A DNA stretch of 64,000 bases. It comes from Labia minor. Taxonomy: Eukaryota > Arthropoda > Insecta > Dermaptera > Spongiphoridae. Below, in pieces: positions 1-11,330 of the stretch. The position numbers and the translations under genes were made by a program. The notes under the pieces were generated by a model that searched no databases, had not been told where the DNA came from, and saw only the letters and a program-made list of their open reading frames with translations. The DNA is taken from positions 32,358,720 to 32,422,719 of the forward strand of contig OY720346.1 of NCBI GenBank assembly GCA_963082975.1, in the 5' to 3' direction. How positions within the stretch are numbered: position 1 is the stretch's first letter; every line of letters starts with the position of its first letter.

Positions 1-248
1 TATATATCATCTTATTATAAAAGAAAGAGTATACTATAGAGGAATAGTACATATTGTACATACTATATTTATATAAATTTTTATAGGTATTTTGCTTTCA
101 ATCACATTTTCTAGTGTTTTTAAAAATTATTTCCTTTATTTCTTAAACATGTTTATATCCTATCTATCTATATTTAAATAATAATTTAGTAAGAATGTAT
201 TGGTCAATTTTTCTTTATATATCTAATAAAATATTAAAGGACCAATTA

Positions 249-288
249 CGAGGGCAATTCACAAAGTAGGTTACGTTACGGCTCAACA

Positions 289-326
<38 letters not shown>

Positions 327-511
327 CGGCGGATTTCTATGAGAAAGGAATATCGAAAATTGTTCATCTCTACGATAAATGTCAACTTTTTGGCGATTAT
401 GTAGAAAAATAGTATTTTAGTTGCTCTTTCAAATGTATATAATAAAAAACATTTTCCAGTACTAGTTTTGTCTTAATTTCAAAATGTAACATACTTTGTG
501 AATTGCCCTCG
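249..511 (+). mobile_element. mariner-like remnant with terminal inverted repeats
   Basis: The ends are inverted copies of CGAGGGCAATTCACAAAGTA (249 onward, and its complement up to 511). A TA dinucleotide flanks each side (247-248 and 512-513), as expected for Tc1/mariner. Inside, 326-412 on the plus strand reads as the last 28 residues of a mariner transposase, including FYEKGISKIV and GDYVEK, then a TAG stop. Everything upstream of that tail is gone, and a (CA)n tract sits at the break. The element is non-autonomous and dead. Confidence 0.85.
291..324. repeat. (CA)n microsatellite
   Basis: An uninterrupted CA dinucleotide run lies at the deletion point inside the mariner remnant. Confidence 0.95.
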
Positions 512-513
512 TA

Positions 514-1059
514 TTATAAAATTATTATATAAAATAAATAAATATATATACATGTATGTAAAAATTAATAAATTTTGTCACGTTTTTAACAAACTATAGT
601 AAAAATCAAAATTATGTTAAGAAATGTGAAAAATTTTATGATAAGGTGTTAAAAGATCGAAATTTACTAGGCAAGAAAAAAACATCATCGAAGAAAACAC
701 TCCTCTGTATCTATAGAAATATTTGTATCAGATTTTTCCCTCTAAAATAATCGCTTGTAGATTTAGTATGTTTTTATAATAAATTTTATATTATCAGCTG
801 ACTTTTTTATGAATACATAATATTTGAAGAGTTGATAATAAGATCTTAAATCGAATCAATAGAAGAATATTTAAGCTTAATTCTATTTAAAGATTTTAAT
901 GAATCATTTATAAATATATATAAATAATATATCAGTTATAAACATGCATTTTTTAAAATTAAATTTTTCTGAAATATTTTTTTTATAATGTTCACTATAT
1001 ATAATTAGTTAATCAAAATAAATAAATTTTCAATTTATTCTTGATTAGCAAATGATTGT
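514..1059. other. A+T-rich DNA, nothing recognised
   Basis: No open frame, inverted repeat or known repeat end is visible here. Confidence 0.5.
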
Positions 1060-1215
1060 GGGATGATTTTGGTGGATAGACCCACACTACGCAGTGAATG
1101 GGAACTGAATGCGTTCGAGTCGTCCGGCCGGCTGGCAAGCAGGAGGTGAGTCCAGACGGCAAAGGGGAATGGAGAGGAGCGAGCGGGGAAGAGCGGAGGT
1201 GAGCGCTCAGCAAAA
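1060..1215. other. G+C-rich island, candidate exon or promoter
   Basis: About 155 bp of clearly G+C-rich, CpG-containing sequence stands out from A+T-rich flanks. On the plus strand it holds two consensus 5' splice sites, GGAG|GTGAGT near 1145 and GGAG|GTGAGC near 1200. No matching transposon end is seen. The 66-codon open frame on the other strand shows no recognisable domain, so I do not call a CDS. It could be a 5' UTR or first exon on the plus strand, or an old repeat that has lost its copies. Confidence 0.35.
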
Positions 1216-1740
1216 CCCTCTCTCTCTCTCTACGTCAATTTATTATAAATAAAAATCATATCAATAAAATAAAAACACAAATATTTATTTTTTTTAAATG
1301 AATGGTATTTTTGAATAAATCTTACATCGAATTGATAGAATAATTAAGATTAATTTTATTTAAAGATCTTAATGAAAATTTTTTATAAATATTTAGGTAA
1401 TATATAAACAATAAAATTTAATAAAAATACATATTATTAAAATTTTAATTTTTATCTAAATATTTTATTTTAAGTTGATTATTCAAATTATTATATTTAA
1501 AAAATAAACGTGGAGGTGCGATAGAAATTTTTAAATTTTAATTTATGAATTGTTGAAACCTTGATATTGTCATCTTATTAGTAAGGTGCAATTCAAAATA
1601 TTGCCGAATAAATAAAATAGATTTTGATTAATAATTTTAATTTCTTAAGAAATAATTACAATCTTAAGTTAATAAGAATTGAATATAAATAATAAGATAT
1701 AAAAGTGGATAACCAAACCCAATGAATTAATAAGAATAGA
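1216..1740. other. A+T-rich DNA, nothing recognised
   Basis: Simple A+T-rich sequence with a short CT run at 1220-1231; no supported feature. Confidence 0.5.
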
Positions 1741-1994
1741 TGTTTTGCCGAGTATGGTACACGGCCTTTTAGATAAGTAGGATGAATCCACGTAATATTC
1801 AAAGGAAGGTCACTGTGAAGTGGTCAGTATCGAAAAAGCAGTAAGCAAGGTGGACGGCAGTAAGACAAGGGAGGTTCCCTGAACAAAGATAAAGAGGTTT
1901 AAATAAGACATGAAACTTAAGAGAGCGATTGGATGTGTAAGGAAGGGAAAGTGATATGGACAAGGAAACTAAATTAAGGGTTGCAGCCTAAACA
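1741..1994 (-). repeat. probable 3' LTR of the BEL/Pao fragment
   Basis: A 254-bp block begins TG and ends CA in either orientation and abuts a polypurine tract, which sets its 5' boundary. The outer boundary (1741) is inferred from the terminal TG only. No partner LTR is available for comparison. Confidence 0.5.
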
Positions 1995-2136
1995 CTCCCC
2001 CCTCCAAAAAAAATGCAATAATTGAAAAGTTCTTTAAGCAGTATTATACGAGTTGCCTAACTTTAGGGGGGAGGGTTTCTTTTGAATGGTATTTTAACCT
2101 TTATCTGGGCTTCGGGAAGAATTTGAATCGATTGCT

Positions 2137-2445
2137 TCAAAAGGTGATCTGCACGGGAAGGTGGTTTTTGATCGATGTGGGGACAGGTTCTAATTCCCAA
2201 AGTTTTTGAATATCATGGTTAATTTACAGTGGTTCCAGAGTAGATTGAGTTGTAATTTTTTCAGATTTTAATAAAAAATTTCTATATGTATCCTGTGCAG
2301 GTAACGCTTTATCAAGGACCACCCAAGCAAGAGACGTGTTTTGTACTAGGGAATTTCCATTAGGAGATTTAATAATATCTTCTTGGAGCAATTTCGTATA
2401 AATGGAATTGCCAATTAGAATATTTATATTTTTGCGAAGATAAGG
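2137..2445 (-). pseudogene. BEL/Pao pol fragment (aspartic protease region)
   Basis: A single minus-strand frame reads through the region with one in-frame TAA and ends at a TGA. The first part contains INILIGNSIYTKLL and VQNTSLAWV, which resemble the DUF1758-type retropepsin of BEL/Pao elements, where ILIG and VAQNT..GW are typical. After the stop the frame continues with IQKLWELEPVP, like the LQKFWELEE motif that follows the protease in this superfamily. The family call comes from these motifs alone. The rest of pol is absent. Confidence 0.65.
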
Positions 2446-2724
2446 TAGAATATATAGGATAGATAGATAGATAGACGTCAGATAGGCGACAACTTTTATT
2501 CCAAATGTTCTTTCCCTACCTCCTTAGAATTTCTAGAATTTTATTTTGATATGTTGACTAAAGTCAGCCGCGATGTCTTTGAATGAAAACATGCATAATT
2601 AAATGGTGGATAAATTCTGTTATTATACATACAAACCTTCCTCTTAAATCACTCTATCTATTAAAAAAAAACTGCATCAAAATCCGTTGTGTAGTTTTAA
2701 AGATTGAAGTTACTATGTAATGAT

Positions 2725-2920
2725 ATAAGATAAAAGGAAGCGGTGGCTGTGACGTCATGAAGGGCTGGGTGACGTTTAAATTAAGGAAAAACTAATGAAG
2801 ATGATTTTTTTCCAGGGATGTGATCAATAAAACTCGATTTTTCTTTATAAATACTATCTATGGTGTGAATTTCAAAAAAATCGATCGAGCGGTTTCTGAG
2901 AACCCATTTACAAATATATA

Positions 2921-2961
<41 letters not shown>
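2725..2961 (+). repeat. diverged Rep1-related fragment plus (TA)n
   Basis: The stretch from the CRE-like TGACGTCA at 2750 to about 2915 resembles the centre of the Rep1 family: same order of CRE, AAAACTAATGAAGATGATTT and a hairpin-prone tail. A second, mutated CRE (TGACGTTT) follows. The fragment runs into a (TA)n microsatellite at 2926-2961. Confidence 0.5.
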
Positions 2962-2966
<5 letters not shown>

Positions 2967-5900
2967 TTTAGCTAGCATAATAAGATTAGATACAACCAAA
3001 ATATTTATAAGCCCTTTCTAATTCTCAAATCTTCATTATATAACAACGTCCTGTTTTTGACATTATAATGTCCCCTTCTTTGTCACTAGAAAGTATGGTC
3101 ATCCTAATAGTGTTAATAATAAATCAGCAAAATATATTTATAATTAATAATTAATTAAATTTATTTTCGTTACTACAATCACTATATTCTAAGTAATATT
3201 AATATTCAATTAATTAATCATTTATTTCAAATGATCTAATGATTATATTAACATTCATGTTCTTTCTCTTATTATATAGGGTAAGGTTTTTATCACTTAA
3301 AATATATTTGTATAAAATTCAAGGATAATGTAAAAAATATTCAATGTTGATGAGACATTTGAAAAATAAAAACTAGTCATCGGTGCATTTAAGGCGACTG
3401 GTTTTCTAGATTGTTTCGGGTTAGTTCCCTCTCACAAATGAGAACTGAAGGCCTATCCTTGTTGTTACAATATGATATTAAAATAAATAGACTATTATTA
3501 ATTTTATATTTAACTAAATTTTGTGTAAATTTCCATTAATGTAATTGTGAATTAATTAATTAAATTCATTTAATTATTACAATTTAATTGTAATTAAACT
3601 ATATAATCCTCGTTGATTTATATTCAGTCCGTTATTACTATTCAAATATTTGTTTTTAATATTTTGCTACGAAACTCAGTAGTTATGAAAATTGAAAATA
3701 CTGTGGTTCATTTAAGACAACTTAAACTACATTACTTAGCAAAAACTGGTCTTAGTTTTCAGTAAATAAATTTCTATTATGAATATGACAAAATACGAAC
3801 AATTGATCTAACTTTAAAACATTATTGCTTGCATAAAAAAATTCAATTACTATTAACATCTTGCTGAAACGCTTTATTAATTAATACTAGGGAATTAGAT
3901 GAAATTAGTTAAGATTTTAATTTCAATCAGAATTTCTTACTGCCTACTTGAAGTTTATTTTCATAAATTTATTTATTTATTCTCTATAATTTTTTATTCA
4001 TTCCTTTTAGTTTAATATATGAAAAATATATACGATAAAAAAGATACCAATGAAAAATTATTTAAAAAAATCAAATGAATGATTAATTTTTTTTTTTTGT
4101 TTTTTTTTTTTCAAATAGACGTTTGAATAATAACAGAATATGAATAATTAATAAATTTCTTTAGTAAAGATCATTTTCATATCACAAAATAAAAAAAGAA
4201 AGGGATTATATTTTTTATTATTTGTTTTTGAGTTTTGCATACAATTAATTTTTCCTAAATTTTTTTATTTTTATTTTTAAATGCTTTTATGTTTTTGAAA
4301 GAATATTTTGTTATATACGAAGGAGGGATGGAGAGAAAGAGATTATAATTGAATTGAGTATTCTAAAAACGATTCATTTATGCCATGTCAAGAAAAGAGA
4401 GAGAATGGATTAGAATTATACTACTACTACTAGAATACAGGAACAAAAAAAAAACAGATTATAAAAGCAAAATTCTGTGATGTGTATTTAGGGAAATCTT
4501 TGGAAAGATGTGTGAGTGGTATAGGGTGGAAGTAGAGAGATGGGACAAGTATAGTAGACTGGTATATATATTATATATGGATGGAAAAGACAAGTTGATG
4601 TTAAACGACCAACCTAAAAGTGTAAAAAAATTATTATAAATAATAGAAAGATGATTTTATTTATTTCTATCACATTTTTATATTAATAACTTTAACTGAT
4701 ATCAGTAGTTGAATAATAATTAAAGAAATTAAAAGTACTTGAAAAATATAGCTTATAAGTCAAAAATATATAATTAAAATCCTTTGTAGGGATATTAATT
4801 GTATATATGTGCATATAGGCTATTTTTAAGACAAATGAAATCTTTATGTTCTTGAATCATTAATGAATACAAATGATGAATTAATTAATTAAAAGTAGCC
4901 GTAGAAAGTAAGTCGTAGGAAGTCGCAATTTCTAATTAAAAATATACTTTTGTTGATTAGAATTAATAATCAGTAATTTTAAAATAGTTGACTGTGAATA
5001 TAAATCATGAAAAAAGGTATAAATATAAAATTTACCATAAACTCTATAAAATTATAAATATATTTTATAATTCCAAGTTTTTTGTTAGTTTTTTTTTACA
5101 TTTAAATTTTTAAAAAATTCAATTAAGAAAGCAAAATATCATATTTTCTAACAATAATCTTACTTATACTTATATAATAATTAGAATAAATTTTATTAAA
5201 TCATAAAATATATTAATAATAAAAAATAGTTGTCCCCACCAATATATTTTTTGCCATTCTTTCCTCTCCCATTCTAGCCACGAGCACTGGCCATGCAGCC
5301 TTCTCGATTTTATTACCTTATGTCAGTGCAAGTGTCATGCAATTCCTACTTGTTCATACTAGTGATTTCAATTGATGAAGATTTTCTAAATTGTAACATT
5401 TAACATAGAATTTTACTATATTATTAGCCATTGAACTATCAATTCCATATTTACCTATGAAATTGAATATTTTCAGAATAACGGATATTAATTGATAATT
5501 TTTTTCTCATACATTTATACAATATTAGAATTTAAGTTAAAATATAATTAATATGAAAATTATTTAATCGTTTTGTAGGATTTTATATTTGGTTAAACTT
5601 GCCTTAAAAACATATTTCAATTAATATTTTTTTTAACCATTTTCATTTGTTAAAAAATGAATAATATAAAAAAATAATTGATTCAATTAAATGTTATGTA
5701 TAAATTTTTTTATATTGGATTCCTTTATAGGAAAAATTTTACCGCATAATTTATTTATTGGTTGATTTTGGCTGTTGATATTTTTAAATAAAACTGTATA
5801 GATCTGTTTTTGACTAATAAATACATATACACATACATTATTAAATTATAGACTTGATAAAAGTTTAAAAATTAAACAATATGATATTAATTTCTTTATT

Positions 5901-6780
5901 TTAATATACGGAAAATTTATCTAGATATTAGATTATTGAGAAGTATGAAAAGTTATTTCCAAGATATTTCTTTTCATTTCAGTTTTGGCTTTTCTAAGAA
6001 TTCTGGGATTTCCTAAAATTCCCTTCTCCAAATTCTATTGAATTTGGCGAAAAATGGAGTGAAATGTCGATACTCAAATCTCGGGCTGGAAATAATCTTT
6101 CATAAAAGATTTATAGATATATATAAAAATTAACTTTCAATTTGACTCCTTAATTATTTATTTCAAAATTATACTGGAATTCTAAATAAGATTTTCAATC
6201 TTAAAGAGATTAAATTATTGATATTGGATGATAAATCAACAGACCAAATCCTATTGCAAAAGATTATGAAAAATAAATAATAAAAAAATAATCATATAGT
6301 TAATCACATACAGAGAAGCTGCAAAATATTTATTTACTTAATATTAGTGAAGAGTTTAATATAAAATTGAAAAGAGAGCAAGAAAGAGAGCGACAGAGGG
6401 ATTTTCGTATAAAATTCATCTCAACTTTGAGGGTTTATGACTTGTTATATAAATAAAATTAAAACTTATATATGTTGGTTAAAACATTAATGAAACATTA
6501 AATTAAATTCAATCAAGAATCTGTTTATATATATATAACCACCCCACCCCCTACTCAAGTCCTATCTCTCTTTACTAACAAACTCAAACGAACCTTTAAA
6601 CATAGTATAACATACAGACACATTAAAAGACTTTTATCTTTCTTACTTATATACAATATATAACATTAACCTATTTTATTCTAAATGTTAAATAAACTTT
6701 GGTTTTAATTATTTTTCCCCTTAATTGAATAAATAAATAATAATAATTGAATTTTTGATTTAATTTATAGTTGTAAGGTT
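2962..6780. other. long A+T-rich stretch, no gene seen
   Basis: Poly-A and poly-T runs (for example 4089-4111), GA-rich patches near 4320-4400 and a slightly more complex block at 5235-5345 are the only structure. No long open frame, splice pattern or repeat end can be supported. Confidence 0.5.
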
Positions 6781-6821
6781 GGTCTGGCAATATTGTTTTA
6801 GTCTCAAACTGCTTTTCTCTT

Positions 6822-6826
6822 TATCT

Positions 6827-6858
<32 letters not shown>

Positions 6859-7200
6859 AAAGGAGAACACAAGAGCCGAGAGATCCAGTGTGTGGGTGGT
6901 TGATTGATTGATAGATAGATATTGTGAGTGTGAGTGGAAGTAAAATAAGGGGCAAGGGAGTGGGTTAATGTGATTTTATTGGTCGTTTGATTGCCTTTGG
7001 TTACATGCAATCTCTCCCTCTCTCTCTCTCTCTTTGCCTTTCACAATGAAACAATTTTAACAGCAATTAACCCTCCAGGCAAAGGATGAATTGACCAACG
7101 TAAAGAGGGATGAGTTAAATAAGTAAAGGATAAATACGAGAGAGAGAGAGAGAAAGAGAAGAAAAGGCCCTTTTAGAGAGTCAGATGCCTGAAGAAGTAT
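6822..7200. other. GA/CT-bracketed island
   Basis: A (TA)n run (6827-6854) is followed by a more complex, less A+T-rich block with TTTTATTGGTCG near 6974, then CT- and GA-dinucleotide tracts near 7015-7033 and 7138-7160. A less A+T-rich core between GAGA-type tracts also occurs near 27.6, 47.2, 56.8 and 61.7 kb. It may be cis-regulatory, but this is inference. Confidence 0.25.
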
Positions 7201-8906
7201 TGAAGGAGGAATAATTGTAACCACTGATGCGGGTCTTTATTTATTTATATTGTTGTTTAACTCACAGTTTAGTCTATCAATTTAAACTATATAAATTTTT
7301 ATTATTGATTATTATTAATAATTTTATATGTTGAAATTTTTTTTACAAATGTTTATTTGTTTATTATCTTACCGAAAACTTGTAAAAATATTTATCGAAT
7401 TGTTCAATAGACTCATTATAAACAACATCATTATATTCTTGTATTATTATTATTATTATTATCAACATTATTTAAAAAATAATATATATCTTAAGATAAT
7501 TTAGAAATCCTAGATGATCTGGATAAATGACAGCCAATTTATATAATCAACAATAAATAGAAATAAATGTATATCTGTTTTTTCACTGTTTGTATCTGTA
7601 ATCAAATCAATTTAGTATAATTGGCCAATAAGATTTTATAGCTCTGTAAAGAAAAATCTCAATTCCAAAAAAAAAATGTAGGTAGTAGAATAGAGAGTGT
7701 ATTCATATGAACTAACAACAACAACAAAAACAAGGATAATAAAATACAATACAACAAACACATTCATTCAATTCATTCATTTGTAATTGTAAAGGGTGTT
7801 GTTTTGTTTTTTGTTGCACATTGATAGTATTAGAAACAATATATATCTCAATCCATGTATGTCAAACAAATTGGCAAAAAATGCATCTTTTTGTTTCCAA
7901 TGTATTTTAATTTAGATAAAAATACTAAAAAGAAGAGGAAAAGGTAAAGTATTACAAAAAAAAAAAAAAAAAAAAATGATCAAAATAAATAAAAAAAACA
8001 AAACAAATAACGTTCGATTTTATTTTTTAATAAAAAAAGTTTAATCTTATTTTATTTGAGTTCCAAATGACTTTTAATATATTTAAAATATTGTCTTTGA
8101 AATTTATATTCAAAATATTCTAGATAATAATAGATAATAATTAATATTGCAAAATAATTATAATATTTAGCACAATTTGATAAAGTTTTATCAATATACA
8201 AATAAAATTTCAACTTCAAAAGAGCTCAGCTCATAATTCTTTAACGCGTTCAAAAATAAATCATTTAAACCCAACTCACCTCAAATTTTCAAGTTATGAA
8301 ATTCATACCTTTTAAGTTATAAATAGATAAGTTTATAAATATATATATAAACTATTCCAACTATTTAAATCAAAATAAAGATATATAAAATTTAAATATG
8401 AAAATATTTGAAATGAGATTAGAGCTTTATACCTAATATAGGTAACAATGAATAAGTTAATAAAAGGTTTTTCATAAATATAACTGAAAGAGAGAATTTA
8501 AATAAGAAAATAAAGGAATATAATAATAATATTAATAATAACATCGTATTGTTTTCCTATAATTTCATATAAGAGTGACTTATAGAGTTTGTATATATAC
8601 AAGGTACTTAGAGGGGGAAGTGAATGTAGATGGGGAAGGTCTCTTTTCTCTAAGGTAATATTTTGTTTATATTTGCTAACTTTATTATTTTAGAAACATG
8701 AAAACAATCTTATAGTAGTCAGTTGGGAATGAAAGGATTGCAAATTCAACAGAGAAGATTATATATAGTAAACTAGATACAGAATGTACTTATACAGATA
8801 AAAGATTTTTAAATAAATGTAGATTTAGATACAGATATATAAATAATTATCTATTACATTCCAAGAAGAACATTTAATCACAGGTAACATAAAAAAAAAT
8901 AGGAAT
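7201..8906. other. A+T-rich DNA with microsatellites
   Basis: Holds an (ATT)n run near 7443-7460 and a poly-A tract near 7957-7975. No gene is supported. Confidence 0.5.
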
Positions 8907-8961
8907 GGCACAGAACCGACCGACGATTTGAAATAAATTAATTTCCAAACATCAATATATA

Positions 8962-9974
8962 TGTTACGGTAAATGTCCACTCTTGGGAAATGTATACATT
9001 TTTCGGTAAATGTGTACATTTCCCAAGAGTGGACATTTACTGTAACAAAAGTTAGGTATAAGTAAACTGAATATAATTTATATGTATATTTCCCGGCAAA
9101 TGTGTACACCTGCCTTTACGTTTTGGTAAATGTATACTCTTACCTTCGTATTTTAAGGAAAGGTGGAATACAAGTAAATTAAAAATGTTGTTGCAGTAAA
9201 AAAAAATTTATTTAAATAAACATAATACAAAAAGCTTTAATAACGAAAATTATTTTAATTCAAAAATGTGAATGAGAAACAAAACATACTTATTACATAT
9301 AATATCCCAATATTCATAAATACTATTTTCGTCCTAGTTTTTTAGGACCAATACGATCGGAATCAAACAAATAATTATAATATTAACATACTTTTTTTTA
9401 TTATAACAGTTCAATTTTATAAAATTATAAAGGAACATATAGAAATTTCATAATGAAGAAAGTGCTATTTATTTGAGCAAGAATTGCTATTGTGGCACTT
9501 GGAATTACATAATATTCCAGCATTTTTACAACTGCATTTTTTTGAGGAACATGTTCCTTTACAGATGCATCTTTTAAAACCTTGGCCACCAGTAAGGGAC
9601 TGCATTCCTATAATTTCTCTTACCGATTTCTCAACATCTTGAGGAACATCTTCGTATGATATAAACTTTTGTTCACAAATGGCGAATTCATGCCTAGAAT
9701 AAGATTGTTTTAAAATTCCCTGTTTAGTTCCTAATTTATATAAATTTTTATCGTCATCTCTAGACAAAACAACGCAAATCAATTTTTTGGGATCCGTTTT
9801 ACCACGTATGCTCACATTTACCAAAACGACATGGTCATTGTGAATTCAATGTACATTTCCCTTATTTGAAATTGTAAATGTTAGTTGAATGCACATTACC
9901 CAAATGAGGAGGCTAATGTGCACATTTACCGGAAAATGTGTACATTTGCCACAATATCTACTTTTACCGTAACA
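8962..9974 (-). mobile_element. Ginger-like DNA transposon, internally deleted
   Basis: The 1013-bp element starts TGTTACGGTAAA and ends TTTACCGTAACA, and TATA flanks both sides (8958-8961 and 9975-9978), consistent with the 4-bp target duplication of Ginger elements. The TATA lies in a TA run, so the duplication is not independent proof. GGTAAATGTGTACATTT-like motifs repeat near both ends (9006, 9095, 9125 and, inverted, 9900-9950) and could be transposase binding sites. The left end is an 86-bp near-perfect palindrome. Only the C-terminal part of the integrase-like protein survives. Confidence 0.7.
9465..9845 (-). pseudogene. C-terminal fragment of a Ginger/KRBA2-like integrase
   Basis: The minus-strand frame is open from just after a TGA near 9845 to the stop at 9465 and has no ATG near its start. 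It reads as the tail of the KRAB-A-domain-2-like integrases found in insect Ginger-type elements. An SH3-like part contains IRGKTDPKKLICVVL, a middle part contains LGTKQGILKQSYSRHEF, and a terminal Cys-rich part has the pattern CICKGTCSSKKCSCKN followed by CNSKCH. The catalytic DDE core is absent, so this fragment cannot transpose. The family call rests on motif recall and should be tested by a profile search. Confidence 0.65.
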
Positions 9975-10131
9975 TATATATATACCTATATATATAAAGT
10001 ATCAAAAAATTTTTTTTAAAAGTCGAATTAAAATGACTAAATCATATTATCCTGGTTTTTATTTTTAGTTTAATTACTCAATTATTAATTACTACTATAT
10101 TTTAAGTGAAATATTTTCCAACAATGAATAT

Positions 10132-10562
10132 CTTCTTCTTCTTCTTCTTCTTCTTGTTTCTAGGCTGAGAGCCTGTTGTATTCCCACAGAAGAATATTAC
10201 CATCCCTCAAATCTGAGACCATCTTTTCTTTGGTCTACCTCTACCCCTTTTGCCGTCAGAATGGTTTTCTGATACAATTTTTGGTAGCCGGTCTTCGTCC
10301 ATTCGCTCCACATGCGCTGCCCATTCCCTCCTGCGCACCCTGACCCAATCCACGATGTCCTGAATCTCGCAGGCTGCCCTGAGCTCTTCGTTTCTTTTCC
10401 TATCCAACAGTGTTTTTCCATTTATAGCTCTGATGATCCTCATTTCGGCCGTCTGGAGTAGTTGTTGCGTTGTAGTTGTGTCCGCCCTTGCTTCGATTCC
10501 GTATGTAAAAACTGGCCTTACACACGTCTTATAGATCTTGGTTTTGCTATCCACGGATATAT
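10132..10562 (-). mobile_element. 5'-truncated RTE-like LINE
   Basis: The insert is bounded by a 12-bp target-site duplication (AACAATGAATAT at 10120-10131 and 10563-10574). On the minus strand it ends in a (GAA)n tail, seen as CTT repeats at 10132-10155. It sits inside the Rep1-like repeat. A short 3' fragment with a perfect duplication is the normal outcome of incomplete target-primed reverse transcription. Confidence 0.85.
10207..10554 (-). pseudogene. C-terminal end of an RTE-like ORF2 protein
   Basis: About 115 codons correspond to the region after the reverse transcriptase domain. They include KTKIYKTCVRPVFTYGIEA, then the WAAHVERMDEDRLPK motif, then GKRGRGRPKKRW. The same motif order occurs at the end of the larger LINE at 34008-36258 (MYGSETW, FGHVQRMENTRMPK, GRPRKRW). 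The frame ends at a stop right after KRW, short of the usual end. The catalytic core was never copied in. Confidence 0.8.
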
Positions 10563-10746
10563 AACAATGAATATAAAATTAATAATTTGTACTACAACTT
10601 CCGATTTCCGGACATCTTCAAAAGTTGATGAATTCATGGTACTTATGCATTAAATAGATATACCAAATTTTATAAAAATTCGTTGAGCCGTTCAAGATGT
10701 ACACGTCTATACGGACACACAACGGACGGACGGATAGACATCATGC

Positions 10747-10986
10747 TAAAATAAATTTAAGTAAAAAGAAATCTTTTTAAAAAACACACTTTACTTAAAA
10801 TTGCACTAAAAAGTAAAAAATAAAATCACTGTAAAGTGTGTGCGCCCAATAGTGGAAGCAATGTTTTACGGTGTTATTATAATTTGAGCGCACACACTTT
10901 ACAGTGATTTTATTTTTTACTTTTTAGTGCAATTTTAAGTAAAGTGTGTTTTTTAAAAAGATTTTTTTTTACTTAAATTTATTTTA
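10747..10986. mobile_element. 240-bp foldback (MITE-like hairpin)
   Basis: Two arms of 99 bp (10747-10845 and 10888-10986) are reverse complements with about one mismatch, around a 42-bp loop. Both arms end in TA, which could be the duplicated target of a mariner-type MITE. There is no coding capacity. It lies inside the Rep1-like repeat. Confidence 0.8.
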
Positions 10987-11330
10987 TACTTTTTAGTCGT
11001 GTTCAGCGTCTGTAGAACTGCTATCGCCATCTATGATTGAAATAGGGAACTATTCCATATTCCGCATATAAAAGTTTAGTTAATTAATTACCACTAATAG
11101 ATAAATAATTCAGTGGATTTTTCAATTGATTCGTGTATTATTAGCAGGAGCAAGCGCGTATGCAAAATTTCAAGTTGATTGAATGACGGGAAGTTGTTGA
11201 AATATCGATTATAAAATGCCGCGGACAAACAATGCCGCGGACAAACAACACACGGACAACCTGACAGTGTGAGTTAAGTAAAGTGTATTAAATACCTTTT
11301 TCTGTTAAGAAAATTCATGATTCGTGGATT

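Larger units (their letters stand above)
1741..2445 (-). mobile_element. BEL/Pao LTR retrotransposon, truncated
   Basis: Read on the minus strand, a pol fragment (2445 to 2137) is followed by a purine-rich tract (2005 to 1995, GGAGGGGGGAG) and an LTR-like block (1994 to 1741). That block starts TGTTTAGG and ends AAACA, so it has short TGTTT/AAACA terminal repeats. This is the usual order of the 3' end of an LTR element. Nothing upstream of the protease region remains and no second LTR is visible, so the copy is strongly truncated. Confidence 0.6.
8907..11330 (+). repeat. Rep1-like repeat split by nested insertions
   Basis: Pieces at 8907-8961, 9975-10131, 10563-10746 and about 11287-11330 follow, in order, the layout of the Rep1 family (start with ACCGACCGACG, middle with GTTGAGCCGTTCAAG, end with TTAAGAAAATTCATGATTCG). 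The left part matches the fragment at 26836-27110 more closely than the other copies. The gaps are filled by a Ginger-like element, a truncated LINE and a hairpin block, so this is an old host repeat with at least three later insertions. Confidence 0.7.

Noticed and set aside
9001-9110. 94-codon minus-strand frame beginning at 9109
   Set aside because: It runs through the palindromic end of the Ginger-like element and into Rep1 sequence.
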